Shown here piece by piece: positions 52,418 through 61,412 of a DNA stretch of 64,000 nucleotides. How positions within the stretch are numbered: the stretch's first letter is position 1; every line of letters starts with the position of its first letter. This stretch comes from Polyangiaceae bacterium (lineage in GTDB: Bacteria > Myxococcota_A > Polyangia > Polyangiales > Polyangiaceae): the NCBI GenBank assembly GCA_020846005.1, contig JADLEQ010000034.1, positions 1 to 64,000 of the forward strand, written 5' to 3'. The translations under genes were made by a program, and so were the position numbers. Below the pieces are notes generated by a model that saw only the letters and a list, made by a program, of their open reading frames with translations, ran no database searches and was not told the DNA's origin.

Positions 52418-53469
52418 CCGCGCCGGCCAGCGGCCGCGTGAGCGACGTCCTCGCCAGCATCGAGGGCGCGATCCGCGCGCTCTGGAAGCCGGACGCCGCC
52501 GGCAGGGCACGCGCCCGCGCCGCCACGCTGAACCTCGTGTGCGTCACGGGCGTCGAGCAACAGGCGGAGTTCGTCCAGGTCGCGGACGAGGTGTCCACGC
52601 GCCTCCTTGCCCGCACGTTCCTGATCGTCGTCGATCCGCGCGCCGAGCCGTGGGGGCTCGAAGGCACGGTGAGCGCCGTATCGAGCGGCGGGTCGGCAGG
52701 CGGCGCGGTCACCGCCGAGCGGATCGAGCTCCGGCTCGGCGCCGCGGCCAGCAAGCGCGCGCAGTCGGTCGTCGAGGCGCTGCTCGCGCCGCGGCTCCCG
52801 GTGGCGCTCCTGGTGGGGCCTGGAGCGCACGCGAGCGTGGTGGACCAGCTCGCTCCGCACGCCGGTCGAGTCGTGCTGGACAGCGCCCAGTGCGGCGTCG
52901 CGCGCGCGGCCGCCGTGGCCGAGCTCACGCCCGGCCGCATCGAGGACCTCGCGTTCGTCCGCGGGCGGCGCTGGCGCGAGATGCTCGCGCGGTTCTTCGA
53001 CGACCCGTCGCTCGTCCCCGCGCTCGGCGCCGTGCGTCGGCTGGCCATCGAGCACGCCGCGACGCCGGAGCGACCGGCCAGCGCCGAGGCCGACCTCGTG
53101 CTCGGCTGGCTCGGCGCGCGCCTCGGCTGGCGCGTCGAGGGTGGAGCGCTCGTGGCGAGCGACGGCGCGCGACCGACGATCCAGCGGCGCCCGGTCGCGC
53201 GGGACGACCTGGTCCCAGGATGGCTCGCGTCGATCGAGATCGAGGCCGAGCTGCCCGCGGGGCAGGTGGTGGGCCGCGCCGCTCGGGACGAGTCGAGCGA
53301 GGTGATCACCTGGTCCCTGGCCGCGCCGTGGGGCGCGCTCGGGCCGCGGCGCTTCCTGGTGCCACGGCGCGAGCCGGCGGAGCTCGCCGCGCGCGCCGTG
53401 AGCGACCCGTTCGGCGACACGCTGGCGCGCGAGGCGCTCACGCTCGCGGCGGCCTGGAGCCGGAGCTGA
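52414..53469 (+). CDS. opcA: OpcA-like glucose-6-phosphate dehydrogenase assembly protein
   Basis: 351 residues from GTG 52414. The position directly after zwf with a GTGA overlap, the length, and the ARAATLNLVCVTG / DPRAEPWGLEGTVSAV / WREMLARFFDDPSLVPALGAV blocks fit OpcA, which activates Zwf in cyanobacteria and actinobacteria. Sequence similarity is judged from pattern and context, not a search. Confidence 0.8.
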   Translation: MTAPASGRVSDVLASIEGAIRALWKPDAAGRARARAATLNLVCVTGVEQQAEFVQVADEVSTRLLARTFLIVVDPRAEPWGLEGTVSAVSSGGSAGGAVTAERIELRLGAAASKRAQSVVEALLAPRLPVALLVGPGAHASVVDQLAPHAGRVVLDSAQCGVARAAAVAELTPGRIEDLAFVRGRRWREMLARFFDDPSLVPALGAVRRLAIEHAATPERPASAEADLVLGWLGARLGWRVEGGALVASDGARPTIQRRPVARDDLVPGWLASIEIEAELPAGQVVGRAARDESSEVITWSLAAPWGALGPRRFLVPRREPAELAARAVSDPFGDTLAREALTLAAAWSRS

Positions 53470-53470
53470 G

Positions 53471-54205
53471 GTGTCCGGGCAGGGCGCGCCGCCGGGCCAC
53501 GAGCTGGTCGTGGCGGGAGACGACGCGGAGCTCGCGGAGCTGGCGGCCGCGCGCATGGCGGAGGAGCTCGCCGCCGCGGTCGCCGCCCGCGGGATCGCGC
53601 ACGTCGCGCTCTCCGGCGGGTCGACGCCCGGCGGCGCGTACCGCCTCCTGGCACGCCGCGGATCGGCCCTGGCGCGCGTCGTCTGGTGGTGGGTCGACGA
53701 GCGCTGCGTTCCGCCAGGTGATCCACGCAGCAACTACGGCGCGGCGCGCGCGCAGCTCCTCGAGCCAGCCGCGATCGAGGACGACCACGTCCACCGCATG
53801 GCGGGCGACCTCGGCGCCGAGGCGGGCGCGCGCGACTACGCGGCGCGGCTCGCCACGGCCTTCGGCGGAGCCGAACCACCCGTGCTCGATCTCGTCATCG
53901 CCGGCGTCGGGAACGACGGGCACACGGCCTCGCTCTTCCCCGGCACCGGCGCCGTCCGTCGCGACGACGCGACCGTCATCGCCGTGCACCCGGGCGGAGG
54001 GCTCGAGCCTCGCGTGACGCTCGCGGCCCCCGTGCTGCTCGCGGCGCGCCGCACGCTCGTGCTCGCATCTGGGGAGTCCAAGCGCGCGCCGCTCCTCGCC
54101 GCGTGGGCGCCGGGCGATCCCGACGAGATCCCGGCGCGGCTCTACCAACGCTCGCCGCGCGTGACGTGGATGGTGGACCAGCGCGCCGTGCCGCTCGACC
54201 GCTGA
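53471..54205 (+). CDS. pgl: 6-phosphogluconolactonase
   Basis: 244 residues from GTG 53471, one base after the opcA stop. Family blocks: ALSGGSTPGGAYRLL, WWWVDERCVPPGDPRSNYG, GVGNDGHTASLFPGTGAV, LASGESKRAPL. It hydrolyses 6-phosphogluconolactone, completing the link from Zwf to Gnd encoded nearby. Confidence 0.96.
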   Translation: MSGQGAPPGHELVVAGDDAELAELAAARMAEELAAAVAARGIAHVALSGGSTPGGAYRLLARRGSALARVVWWWVDERCVPPGDPRSNYGAARAQLLEPAAIEDDHVHRMAGDLGAEAGARDYAARLATAFGGAEPPVLDLVIAGVGNDGHTASLFPGTGAVRRDDATVIAVHPGGGLEPRVTLAAPVLLAARRTLVLASGESKRAPLLAAWAPGDPDEIPARLYQRSPRVTWMVDQRAVPLDR

Positions 54206-54240
54206 CCGCACCGCAGACGGGGTGCCCGCGCCCGAGGCGC

Positions 54241-54897
54241 CTACCCCAGACGGATCTCCGGCACCGCGGCGGGCGCGCTGATCGCCGGCTCCGTTTTCGC
54301 CCGCACCTCGTCGACCGTCACGCCCGGCGCCACCTCGACGAGCGTCAGCCCGCCGGCCGTCACGTCCAGGACGGCGAGGTCGGTGATCACTCGATGGACG
54401 ACGCCCTGGCCCGTCAGCGGCAGCGAGCACCGGCGCAGGATCTTCGGCGCACCGCCCTTCGACGTGTGCTCCATGATCACGACGACGCGCTTAGCGCCGT
54501 GGACGAGATCCATGGCCCCGCCCATCCCCTTGATCATCTTGCCCGGGATCATCCAGTTCGCGAGGTCGCCGTTCTCGGCGACCTCCATGGCCCCGAGGAT
54601 GGCGAGGTCCACGTGGCCGCCGCGGATCATGGCGAAGCTCGTCGCGCTGTCGAAGATGCTCGAGCCGGGCACCATCGTCACCGTCTCCTTGCCCGCGTTG
54701 ATGAGATCCGGATCGACCTCCGACTCGAGCGGGTACGGGCCGATGCCGAGGAGCCCGTTCTCGCTCTGGAGCATGACCTCCACGCCGGCCGGGATGTAGT
54801 TGGCGACGAGGGTCGGCATGCCGATGCCGAGGTTCACGGTGAAGCCGTCTCGGAGCTCGAGGGCGGCGCGCTGGGCGATCTGCTCGCGGGTCAGCAT
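54241..54897 (-). CDS. scoB: 3-oxoacid CoA-transferase subunit B
   Basis: 218 residues. The active-site SENG motif ([13 protein letters not shown], Glu near 46), [14 protein letters not shown] at the start and [13 protein letters not shown] identify the beta subunit of the succinyl-CoA:3-ketoacid (SCOT/AtoA) family. With subunit A it swaps CoA between succinate or acetate and a 3-oxoacid such as acetoacetate. One base separates it from the subunit A stop. Convergent with pgl. Confidence 0.93.
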   Translation of the reverse strand: MLTREQIAQRAALELRDGFTVNLGIGMPTLVANYIPAGVEVMLQSENGLLGIGPYPLESEVDPDLINAGKETVTMVPGSSIFDSATSFAMIRGGHVDLAILGAMEVAENGDLANWMIPGKMIKGMGGAMDLVHGAKRVVVIMEHTSKGGAPKILRRCSLPLTGQGVVHRVITDLAVLDVTAGGLTLVEVAPGVTVDEVRAKTEPAISAPAAVPEIRLG

Positions 54898-54898
54898 C

Positions 54899-55597
54899 TC
54901 AGGCTCCTTCCTTTCTCACAGTGCGCCGCTCGATGCGCTTCTCGTGGCGGCCCACGACGACGCGCTGCACGAACACGGCGGGCGTGTGGACGTGGTCCGG
55001 ATCGATCGTGCCGACCTCGACGAGCTCCTCGACCTCGGCGATCGTGATGCGCCCCGCCATCGCGGCGAGCGGGTTGAAGTTGCGAGCCGTCTCCCGGTAG
55101 ACGAGGTTCCCGTATCGGTCGCCCTTCCACGCCTTCACGAGGGCGAAGTCGCCCACGATGCCGCGCTCGAGCAGGTACGTCCGCCCGTCGAACTCGCGCG
55201 TCTCCTTGCCCTCCGCGACGGGCGTCCCCACCCCGGCCGGCGTGTAGAAGGCGGGGATCCCCGCGCCGCCCGCGCGCAGTCGCTCTGCGAGCGTCCCCTG
55301 CGGGACGAGCTCGACCTCGAGCTCCTTGCCGAGGAACTGCCGCTCGAACTCCTTGTTCTCGCCGACGTAGCTCGAGACCATCCGGCGGATCTGGCGGCTG
55401 GCCAGCAGGATCCCGAGCCCGAAATCGTCGACGCCGCAGTTGTTCGAGACGAACGTGAGCTCACGGACGCCTCGCTCCCGGAGCGCTGCGATGCAGAGCT
55501 CCGGGATCCCGCACAGCCCGAAGCCGCCGGCGACGACCACCGCGCCGTCGGGGATGTCTCGCACCGCTTCGGCGGCGCTGGCGAACACCTTGTCCAT
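54899..55597 (-). CDS. scoA: 3-oxoacid CoA-transferase subunit A
   Basis: 232 residues from ATG 55597. The family blocks [60 protein letters not shown] and [25 protein letters not shown] are all present. Forms a heteromer with subunit B encoded next. No thiolase or hydroxybutyrate genes nearby. Confidence 0.94.
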   Translation of the reverse strand: MDKVFASAAEAVRDIPDGAVVVAGGFGLCGIPELCIAALRERGVRELTFVSNNCGVDDFGLGILLASRQIRRMVSSYVGENKEFERQFLGKELEVELVPQGTLAERLRAGGAGIPAFYTPAGVGTPVAEGKETREFDGRTYLLERGIVGDFALVKAWKGDRYGNLVYRETARNFNPLAAMAGRITIAEVEELVEVGTIDPDHVHTPAVFVQRVVVGRHEKRIERRTVRKEGA

Positions 55598-55681
55598 GGC
55601 GCCTCGCGTATCACTCCCCGCGCTGCGCCGGCAATGGCGGGAGCGCACGCCGGGTGGCGCGCGCTCCCGCTCGCTCCGACC

Positions 55682-58588
55682 TCAGCCGCGACGACGGCGC
55701 GGCCGGAACGCGAGGCCGAAAGCTGCGAGCAGCGCCAGCACGCCGCTCGTCCCGCTCGAGCTCGACGCGCCGGGGACGGCGCAGCCGCACCCGCCGTCGT
55801 CGCTGGAGCCCGAGCCGCCAGAGACCGGGCCGCCGTCGCCACCGCCGTCCACGGCGCCCGTGCCGCTGCCGCCGGTGCCGCTGCCGCCCGTGCCGCTGCC
55901 GCCCGTGCCGCTGCCGGCGCTGCCGGACGCGCCCGCCGTCGCTCCAGCACCCGCGCTGCCGGACGCACCCGCCGTCGCTCCAGCACCCGCGCTGCCGGAC
56001 GCACCCGCCGTCGCGCCCGCGCCCGCGCTGCCCGACGCACCCGCCGTCGCGCCCGCGCCCGCGCTACCGGACGCGCCCGCCGTCGCGCCCGCGCCCGCCG
56101 CGCCGCCCGCGCCCGCCGTCGCGCCCGCGCCCGCCGTGCCGCCCGCGCCCGCCGTCGCGCCCGCGCCCGCCGTGCCGCCAGCGCCTGCGGTTGCACCCGC
56201 GCCCGCCGTGCCGCCCGCGCCCGCCGTCGCGCCCGCGCCCGCCGTGCCACCAGCGCCTGCGGTTGCACCCGCGCCCGCCGTGCCACCAGCGCCTGCGGTT
56301 GCACCCGCGCCCGCCGTGCCGCCCGCGCCCGCCGTCGCGCCCGCGCCCGCCGTGCCGCCCGCGCCCGCCGTCGCGCCCGCGCCCGCCGTACCGCCGGCGC
56401 CCGAGGTACCCCCCGTGCCGGAGGTCCCGCCCGTGCCACCGCAGCCCGGGTCGGCCACGCCGGGCGTGCAAGCGCCCGAGCCGTCGCACGTGTCACCGAG
56501 CGTGCAAGGATCCGTGTCGTCGCACGGCGTGCCGCCCGCCGAGGGCGCGTACGAGCACGTCCCGCCGCTGCACGAGCCGAGCGCCGCGTAGCACTGGCCG
56601 GGCGGCTGGTCGCAGTTCACGCCGACGCACGGATCGCCGCTGCAAAGGCCGGTGCCCGAATCGCAGCCGAACGCGCACGTCGTGTCGGTGAAGGTGTAGT
56701 CGCAGGTCCCCGACGAGGCGTCGCAGCTGCCGACCGCATCGTAGCTCCGCGAGGTCGTGCCGTTCGCGCAGGCCGCCGGGGGCGGCGTGTTGCACGCGAG
56801 CGGCGTCCCGGTGCACGCGCCGGCGCCGTCGCAGCCGTCCGCGTTCGTGCAGGTGTCACCGTCGTCGCAGGCGGCGCCCGGCGCCTTTGGCGCGTAGGAG
56901 CACGTCCCACCCGAGCAGGTGCCCACGTCCTCGTAGCAGGCGCCCGGAGGCGTGTCGCACGTGACGCCGCTGCACGGATCCCCGTTGCACAGCCCCGTCG
57001 CGCCGTTGCAGCCGAACGTGCACGGCGTGTCCGTCTGGGTAAAGGAGCAGGCGCCCGTCGTGGCGCTGCACGCGCCGTTCGAGTACTCGCGGGACGCGCC
57101 GGCCACGCAGATCGGATCCGGCGGCGTGCACACGACCGTCGAGCCGACGCAGAGGCCGTTGCCGTTGCAGGCGTCGGGCGTCGTGCAGAGATCGCCGTCG
57201 TCACACGACGTGGAGCCGGGCAGCGGCTGGTAGCTGCATGCACCCGTCGACGGCGCGCAGGTGCCGAGCGCCTCGTAGCACCCGCCGTTTGGCGGCGTGT
57301 TGCAGGTGACGGCGGTGCCGGTGACGCAGACACCGCTCTGGCAGGTGTCGAAGCCGTCGCACAGGTTGCCGCTGTCACACGAAGAGCCGTCGATCAGATC
57401 CGTGTGCGTGATCGTCCCGGTGCCGGAGTCGCAGGAGTCCGCGGTGCATGGGTTACCGTCGTCGATCCCCCCCAACGTCGCGCCGCTGCACACTCCTGCG
57501 CCGTTGCAGGTGTCGCCGCTGGTGCAGGCGGAGCCGTCGTCACACCCCGTGCCGGACGGCTGCGCCGGGAACACGCAGGTGCCCGCCACGCAGGCGCCAG
57601 GGCCCGTGTAGCAGTCGTTCGGCGGCGTCGTGCAGCTCACGCCCGTGCACGGGTCGGCGTTGCACGCGAGCGCCGTCGGGTTGCAGCCGAAGGGGCACGT
57701 CGTCTGCGTGGGCGAGTAGTCGCACCCCGAGAGCGCCTGGCAGGTGCCCGGATCGGAGTGCGTGACGAGCGTCGTCGAGTCGAGGCAGTAGTCGACCGGC
57801 GGGGTGTCGCAGGCGAGCGTCCCGCTGCCGACGCACTCCCCCGTGGCGTCGCACACGTCCTGGCCGGAGGTGCAGACGCTCGAGTCGTCGCAGGCGTAGC
57901 CCTGCGCGCGCTGCGGATACACGCACGTCCCGCTCTGGCAGACGCCGTTGCGCTCCCAGCAGTCGGCGTTGGGCGGGCTGTTGCACACCACGCCCTGGCA
58001 CGGGTTCGAACAGACGATGCCCGCGTTGTCGGGGTTCGAGGACGCGGCCTTGAAGAAGAAGTCCGCGGAGTTGTCGTCGGTGTCCGCGTCCGCGGAGCAG
58101 CCTCCGGACTTGCGCTCGTAGGCCTGGTTCTTGTTGAGGGTCATCGGCGCGAGCGGCGTCCCCTCGAGGTACGCGCTGCCCGTGCTCATGCCGACGGCGT
58201 CGATCACGGCGCCGCCGTTCGTCAGGAGGGCGATGCCGCCGTCGTCGGCGATCGACGTGCTGTTGAAGTAGCCGTCCGGCGCGCGGGTCCCCGAGTAGCC
58301 CTGGGGCCCGTTGTTCGCGAACAGCCGGTGCCCTCCGGCGGGGATGGTCACGGAGATCGTCCGGATGAGCGTCGTGTTCCCCGCGCCGTCGCTGACGCGC
58401 AGGCGCGCGTTCGTGAGCGTCACCGGCGAGTTGGAGACGTTGAAGAGCTCGATGAACTCGTCGTTCGCGCCGTTCGGGCCGCGGGTGCGGAACTCGCTGA
58501 TGACGATGGTCGTCGACACGGCGTTCGCCTTGTCCGTCGCCGCGAGCGCGGCCAAGCTGGCGAACAGAACGGGGAATCGAAGCTTCAT
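55682..58588 (-). CDS. Cell-surface LTD and Cys-rich protein with MYXO-CTERM sorting tail
   Basis: 968 residues from ATG 58588. Signal peptide (MKLRFPVLFASLAALAATDKANA). Lamin-tail (LTD) domain (about 28-165; IVISEFRTRGPNGANDEFIE, GGHRLFANN). Cys-rich modules (about 185-710) with motifs like CNTPPNGGCYEALGTC and CDDGDLCTTPDACNGNG. A Gly/Ala/Thr 12-residue repeat spacer (about 725-890). The end DDGGCGCAVPGASS, SGVLALLAAFGLAF, RPRRRRG is the MYXO-CTERM pattern: Cys motif, hydrophobic stretch, Arg cluster. By established family knowledge such proteins are cut and lipid-anchored at the surface by a myxosortase. Ligand unknown; may be adhesive. Confidence 0.9.
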   Translation of the reverse strand: MKLRFPVLFASLAALAATDKANAVSTTIVISEFRTRGPNGANDEFIELFNVSNSPVTLTNARLRVSDGAGNTTLIRTISVTIPAGGHRLFANNGPQGYSGTRAPDGYFNSTSIADDGGIALLTNGGAVIDAVGMSTGSAYLEGTPLAPMTLNKNQAYERKSGGCSADADTDDNSADFFFKAASSNPDNAGIVCSNPCQGVVCNSPPNADCWERNGVCQSGTCVYPQRAQGYACDDSSVCTSGQDVCDATGECVGSGTLACDTPPVDYCLDSTTLVTHSDPGTCQALSGCDYSPTQTTCPFGCNPTALACNADPCTGVSCTTPPNDCYTGPGACVAGTCVFPAQPSGTGCDDGSACTSGDTCNGAGVCSGATLGGIDDGNPCTADSCDSGTGTITHTDLIDGSSCDSGNLCDGFDTCQSGVCVTGTAVTCNTPPNGGCYEALGTCAPSTGACSYQPLPGSTSCDDGDLCTTPDACNGNGLCVGSTVVCTPPDPICVAGASREYSNGACSATTGACSFTQTDTPCTFGCNGATGLCNGDPCSGVTCDTPPGACYEDVGTCSGGTCSYAPKAPGAACDDGDTCTNADGCDGAGACTGTPLACNTPPPAACANGTTSRSYDAVGSCDASSGTCDYTFTDTTCAFGCDSGTGLCSGDPCVGVNCDQPPGQCYAALGSCSGGTCSYAPSAGGTPCDDTDPCTLGDTCDGSGACTPGVADPGCGGTGGTSGTGGTSGAGGTAGAGATAGAGGTAGAGATAGAGGTAGAGATAGAGGTAGAGATAGAGGTAGAGATAGAGGTAGAGATAGAGGTAGAGATAGAGGTAGAGATAGAGGAAGAGATAGASGSAGAGATAGASGSAGAGATAGASGSAGAGATAGASGSAGAGATAGASGSAGSGTGGSGTGGSGTGGSGTGAVDGGGDGGPVSGGSGSSDDGGCGCAVPGASSSSGTSGVLALLAAFGLAFRPRRRRG
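55935..56402 (-). repeat. 36-base tandem repeat encoding Gly/Ala/Thr spacer
   Basis: Thirteen 36-base units in frame, encoding GAGGTAGAGATA (first eight), one GAGGAAGAGATA, then GASGSAGAGATA (last four). It is a flexible spacer between the Cys-rich modules and the sorting tail. Nearly identical units suggest length variation between strains. Confidence 0.92.
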
Positions 58589-58707
58589 GGGTCCACCTCT
58601 CCGGGGAGAATGGCCAAGCGTCGCACAGGGACGGCGCATGCACAAGAACATTCCACCCAGGAAAGAACAGCCGCGCCGCGCGGGCTCGCGGCGGCCGCCG
58701 GGAACGC

Positions 58708-60321
58708 TCAGCCGCGGCCCGGCTGGCGGCGGAGCTGGCCGAGCGCCTCACTCGCCGCGCGCAGCCCGTGGTCGAACGCCTCCTCGAACAGCGCGACGCC
58801 CGATAGATCGGTGCTGGCGAAGCTCACGCGCGGCAGCGGCTCGGCCGCCTTCCGGCGCGCCGCGCCCCACACGAAGCCCGGGATCGGCGACACCATCGCG
58901 TGCCCCCACCGCCAGAGGTCGACGCGCTCGATCGCGCGCTCGAGCCCGAGGTGCGCCGGCGCGAGTTCGGCCACGATCGCGGCGACCGCCTCCCCGTGCT
59001 CGAGCGCGAGCAGCCGGCGCCGCGCGGCGTCCGCGTCGGCGTCGACCACGGGCAGGTAGTACGTCCAGAGCGTCGGGCCGCGGTCCGCCAGCCGCTGGTG
59101 CGTCGCGACGACGTAGCCGAGCGAGGGCGTGTCGTAGAGCACGTTGTCCCACGCGAACGGGAACCCCCGGCTCGCCGGGCGCTCGCGGAGGTGCAGGTTC
59201 GCGACCAGCCAGGAGCCGTAGCGGAACGCGGCGAGGTGCGCGGGCGGCGAGTCTCGCCATGGCCGCAGGATGCGCGGCACGACGTACTTCGGCGTGGCCA
59301 GGATGACGTACTCCGCCCGCCAGCGCTCCGCCGTGCCGGCCGCCACGTCGGCCACGGCGAGGGATACGGAGTCCGCCTCGGGTGCGACCTCCGTGACGAG
59401 CGCACCGAGCCGCAGCCGGTCGCCCGCGACGCGCGCGAGGTGCGCCGAGAGCCGCCCGTTCCCCTCCGGCCACGTCAAGAACGGCGCGGAGTGCTCTCCC
59501 GGCGTGTCCCGCCTCGACGCGAAATAGAAGAGCATCGCCCACGCGCTCGTCGCCCCGAGATCGAGCCCGTAGTCGTCGAGGCACGCGTACTCGATCCACC
59601 AGCGGAGCGCCGCGGAGCGTAGCCCCCGCTCGTCCAGCCACTGCGCCGCGCTCTGCCGATCGAGCGCCGTCACCTCGGCGGCGTCCGAACAGGCGCGGAC
59701 CGGGAGCGTGAACGCGCGCCTCCCCCGCGCGTCGCGGTAGCGCACCCACGTCGCGACCTCGGCCTCGAACCGCGCGAGCTCTGCGAGATCGGCCGGGCTG
59801 GCGATCGCCGACGGGAAGAGCCCCTCGTGCCACTCGCCGTCGACGAACACTCGCTCCTCGGGCTCGCGGACGAGCGCGCCCTCCCGCCCGCGCGGAGCGT
59901 CGTCCGCGCCCGCGCGCGGGACGAGCGCGCCGAGCTCGTCGAGCAGCGCGACCAGCTCGCGCTGCTCGGCGCGCGGCAGGGGGAGGTAGTGGGCGCCCCA
60001 CGGGTGCGGCACCACTCCGTCCGTCCCGAACGCGCTCGTACCCCCGGCCTGCGGCTCGAGCTCGAACACGCGAAAGTCTCGCTCCCCTGCCCGCTCGAGC
60101 GCCCACGCCGCTGAGAGGCCGCTGGCGCCGCCGCCGACGATGGCGACCCGGACGCGCCGCTCCGGCCCGGCCGCGCGCTCCGGCGTCGCGCCTCGCAGCC
60201 GGTGCCCGATCTCGTGGGACGCACCACGGAAGCTCCCCGGGTACGAGCGCCGCGCGCACCCCGCTACGGCCGCCCCGGCCGCGCCGAACACGCTCATCAG
60301 CAGCTCGCGGCGCGTGAACAT
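58708..60321 (-). CDS. FAD-dependent amine-oxidase-like protein with Tat/lipoprotein signal
   Basis: 537 residues. N terminus MFTRRELLMSVFGAAGAAVAGC combines a twin-arginine motif and lipobox AVAGC (Cys22), so it is probably exported folded with FAD and lipid-anchored. The FAD motif VAIVGGGASGLSAAWALE (about 57-74) is followed by the acidic ELEPQAGG. The C-terminal part has VSFASTDLSGVALFEEAFDHG, the flavin-binding end of amine oxidases/phytoene desaturases. Substrate unknown. ATG 60321. Confidence 0.88.
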   Translation of the reverse strand: MFTRRELLMSVFGAAGAAVAGCARRSYPGSFRGASHEIGHRLRGATPERAAGPERRVRVAIVGGGASGLSAAWALERAGERDFRVFELEPQAGGTSAFGTDGVVPHPWGAHYLPLPRAEQRELVALLDELGALVPRAGADDAPRGREGALVREPEERVFVDGEWHEGLFPSAIASPADLAELARFEAEVATWVRYRDARGRRAFTLPVRACSDAAEVTALDRQSAAQWLDERGLRSAALRWWIEYACLDDYGLDLGATSAWAMLFYFASRRDTPGEHSAPFLTWPEGNGRLSAHLARVAGDRLRLGALVTEVAPEADSVSLAVADVAAGTAERWRAEYVILATPKYVVPRILRPWRDSPPAHLAAFRYGSWLVANLHLRERPASRGFPFAWDNVLYDTPSLGYVVATHQRLADRGPTLWTYYLPVVDADADAARRRLLALEHGEAVAAIVAELAPAHLGLERAIERVDLWRWGHAMVSPIPGFVWGAARRKAAEPLPRVSFASTDLSGVALFEEAFDHGLRAASEALGQLRRQPGRG

Positions 60322-60374
60322 CAGGCGAGCCTAGCGCCGGCGCGCCCGCGCGCGCCACGCGCGCCCGCACCCGC

Positions 60375-61412
60375 TCACAGGCAGCAGAGGGTCGTGGGGC
60401 CCGTCCCCGTCGCGGCGCCCGTCAGCTCGCCGCCGGAGGGCGCGCAGGTTGCTCCCGCGGTGTAACGGATGGACTTCTGCGTCGAGTGGGCAACGTTGGT
60501 GCAGGTGCCGGCCCCGAACGCCGACACCGTTCCCTCGGCGTTGCCAAGGCACCCGGCGTTCGACCAAACGCCCAACGAGCCACCGCACGTTCCCGCGCAG
60601 CTGCATTGGGCGCAGGCCCGCTGGTCGTCGAAGCCCCCGTACACCACGTGGCGGTCGACGAACGTGGACCCCGCGCAGGGCACGTCGCCGGCCTGGAGGA
60701 CGCAGAGGTTCGTGAAGCCCGCGGGCAGCGCCGGCACGCACACGTCGCTGCCGCACCCCGCGCTGGACGGGCTCCCGGGCAGCGCGCAGGCGCGCGCGCG
60801 CGTCGCGAAGGAGGGCGTCGCCTTGGTGATCTCGCCACTCCCCGCAGCAACAGGACAGTCCGCCGTCCCGCCAGGCAGTGCAGCCGAGACGCCAGCCACC
60901 GTGAACCCCGGTTGGCTGGCTAGGTCGACGAAGAGGCACGCGCCCGGACCGGCCGAGCCCGGCGGAGTCAGCTGGAGGGAATCGCCAGACCCGCACCCCA
61001 CCTCCTTCCAGAGGTTCACGACAGGATACACACACGACGACGACGCCGCCGGACCGCACGAGCACGGGCTGCACGACGCGGCGCCAGGATCCAGATCCGT
61101 CGAGCCGTTCAGCCGGTTCGTGGCGTAGTCGCCGCCGCAGTCGGGCGCGGTGCCGGCCGCGGCGCCGAGGAACACCGCCACGGGGCCCTCCCAGCCCCCG
61201 GGGACCGGCGCGCACTGGCCGGCGCAGGAGCCGCCGCCGCCGCCCGTACCGGAGGTGCCGCCGCCCGTACCGGAGGTGCCGCCGCCACCATCCTGAGCGC
61301 CGGTGCCGTAGAAGCGGTCGTCGTCGAACGTGTGCTCGGGGAACGTGCAGGACGCCGCAACCGCCGCGAGCGCGGCGAGCGTGACACGCCGGACGCACGC
61401 CTCAGAACGCAC
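60375..61412 (-). CDS. Cys-rich lipoprotein paired with the TPR/PEGA-like gene
   Basis: 345 residues from GTG 61412, overlapping the previous gene by 11 bases. Signal LAALAAVAASCTFPE (lipobox AASC, Cys near 18). A Gly/Thr/Ser spacer, then a Cys-rich mature domain with CSPCSCGPAASSSCVYP, VNLWKEVGCGSGD and CAQCSCAGTCGG, ending TTLCCL. Probably surface-exposed and disulfide-rich. The parallel frame on the same strand (60331-61398) is an Arg-rich shadow. Confidence 0.75.
   Translation of the reverse strand: MRSEACVRRVTLAALAAVAASCTFPEHTFDDDRFYGTGAQDGGGGTSGTGGGTSGTGGGGGSCAGQCAPVPGGWEGPVAVFLGAAAGTAPDCGGDYATNRLNGSTDLDPGAASCSPCSCGPAASSSCVYPVVNLWKEVGCGSGDSLQLTPPGSAGPGACLFVDLASQPGFTVAGVSAALPGGTADCPVAAGSGEITKATPSFATRARACALPGSPSSAGCGSDVCVPALPAGFTNLCVLQAGDVPCAGSTFVDRHVVYGGFDDQRACAQCSCAGTCGGSLGVWSNAGCLGNAEGTVSAFGAGTCTNVAHSTQKSIRYTAGATCAPSGGELTGAATGTGPTTLCCL

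Noticed and set aside
54800-59059. A plus-strand open frame of about 1400 codons opposite the LTD/MYXO-CTERM gene
   Set aside because: Its Arg/Ala composition is the antisense of the Cys/Gly repeat gene; the minus-strand frame has signal peptide, domains and sorting tail.
60331-61398. Alternative minus-strand frame overlapping the 60375 lipoprotein
   Set aside because: Arg/Gly-rich without a signal peptide or Cys pattern; the 60375-61412 frame has a lipobox and ordered Cys motifs.
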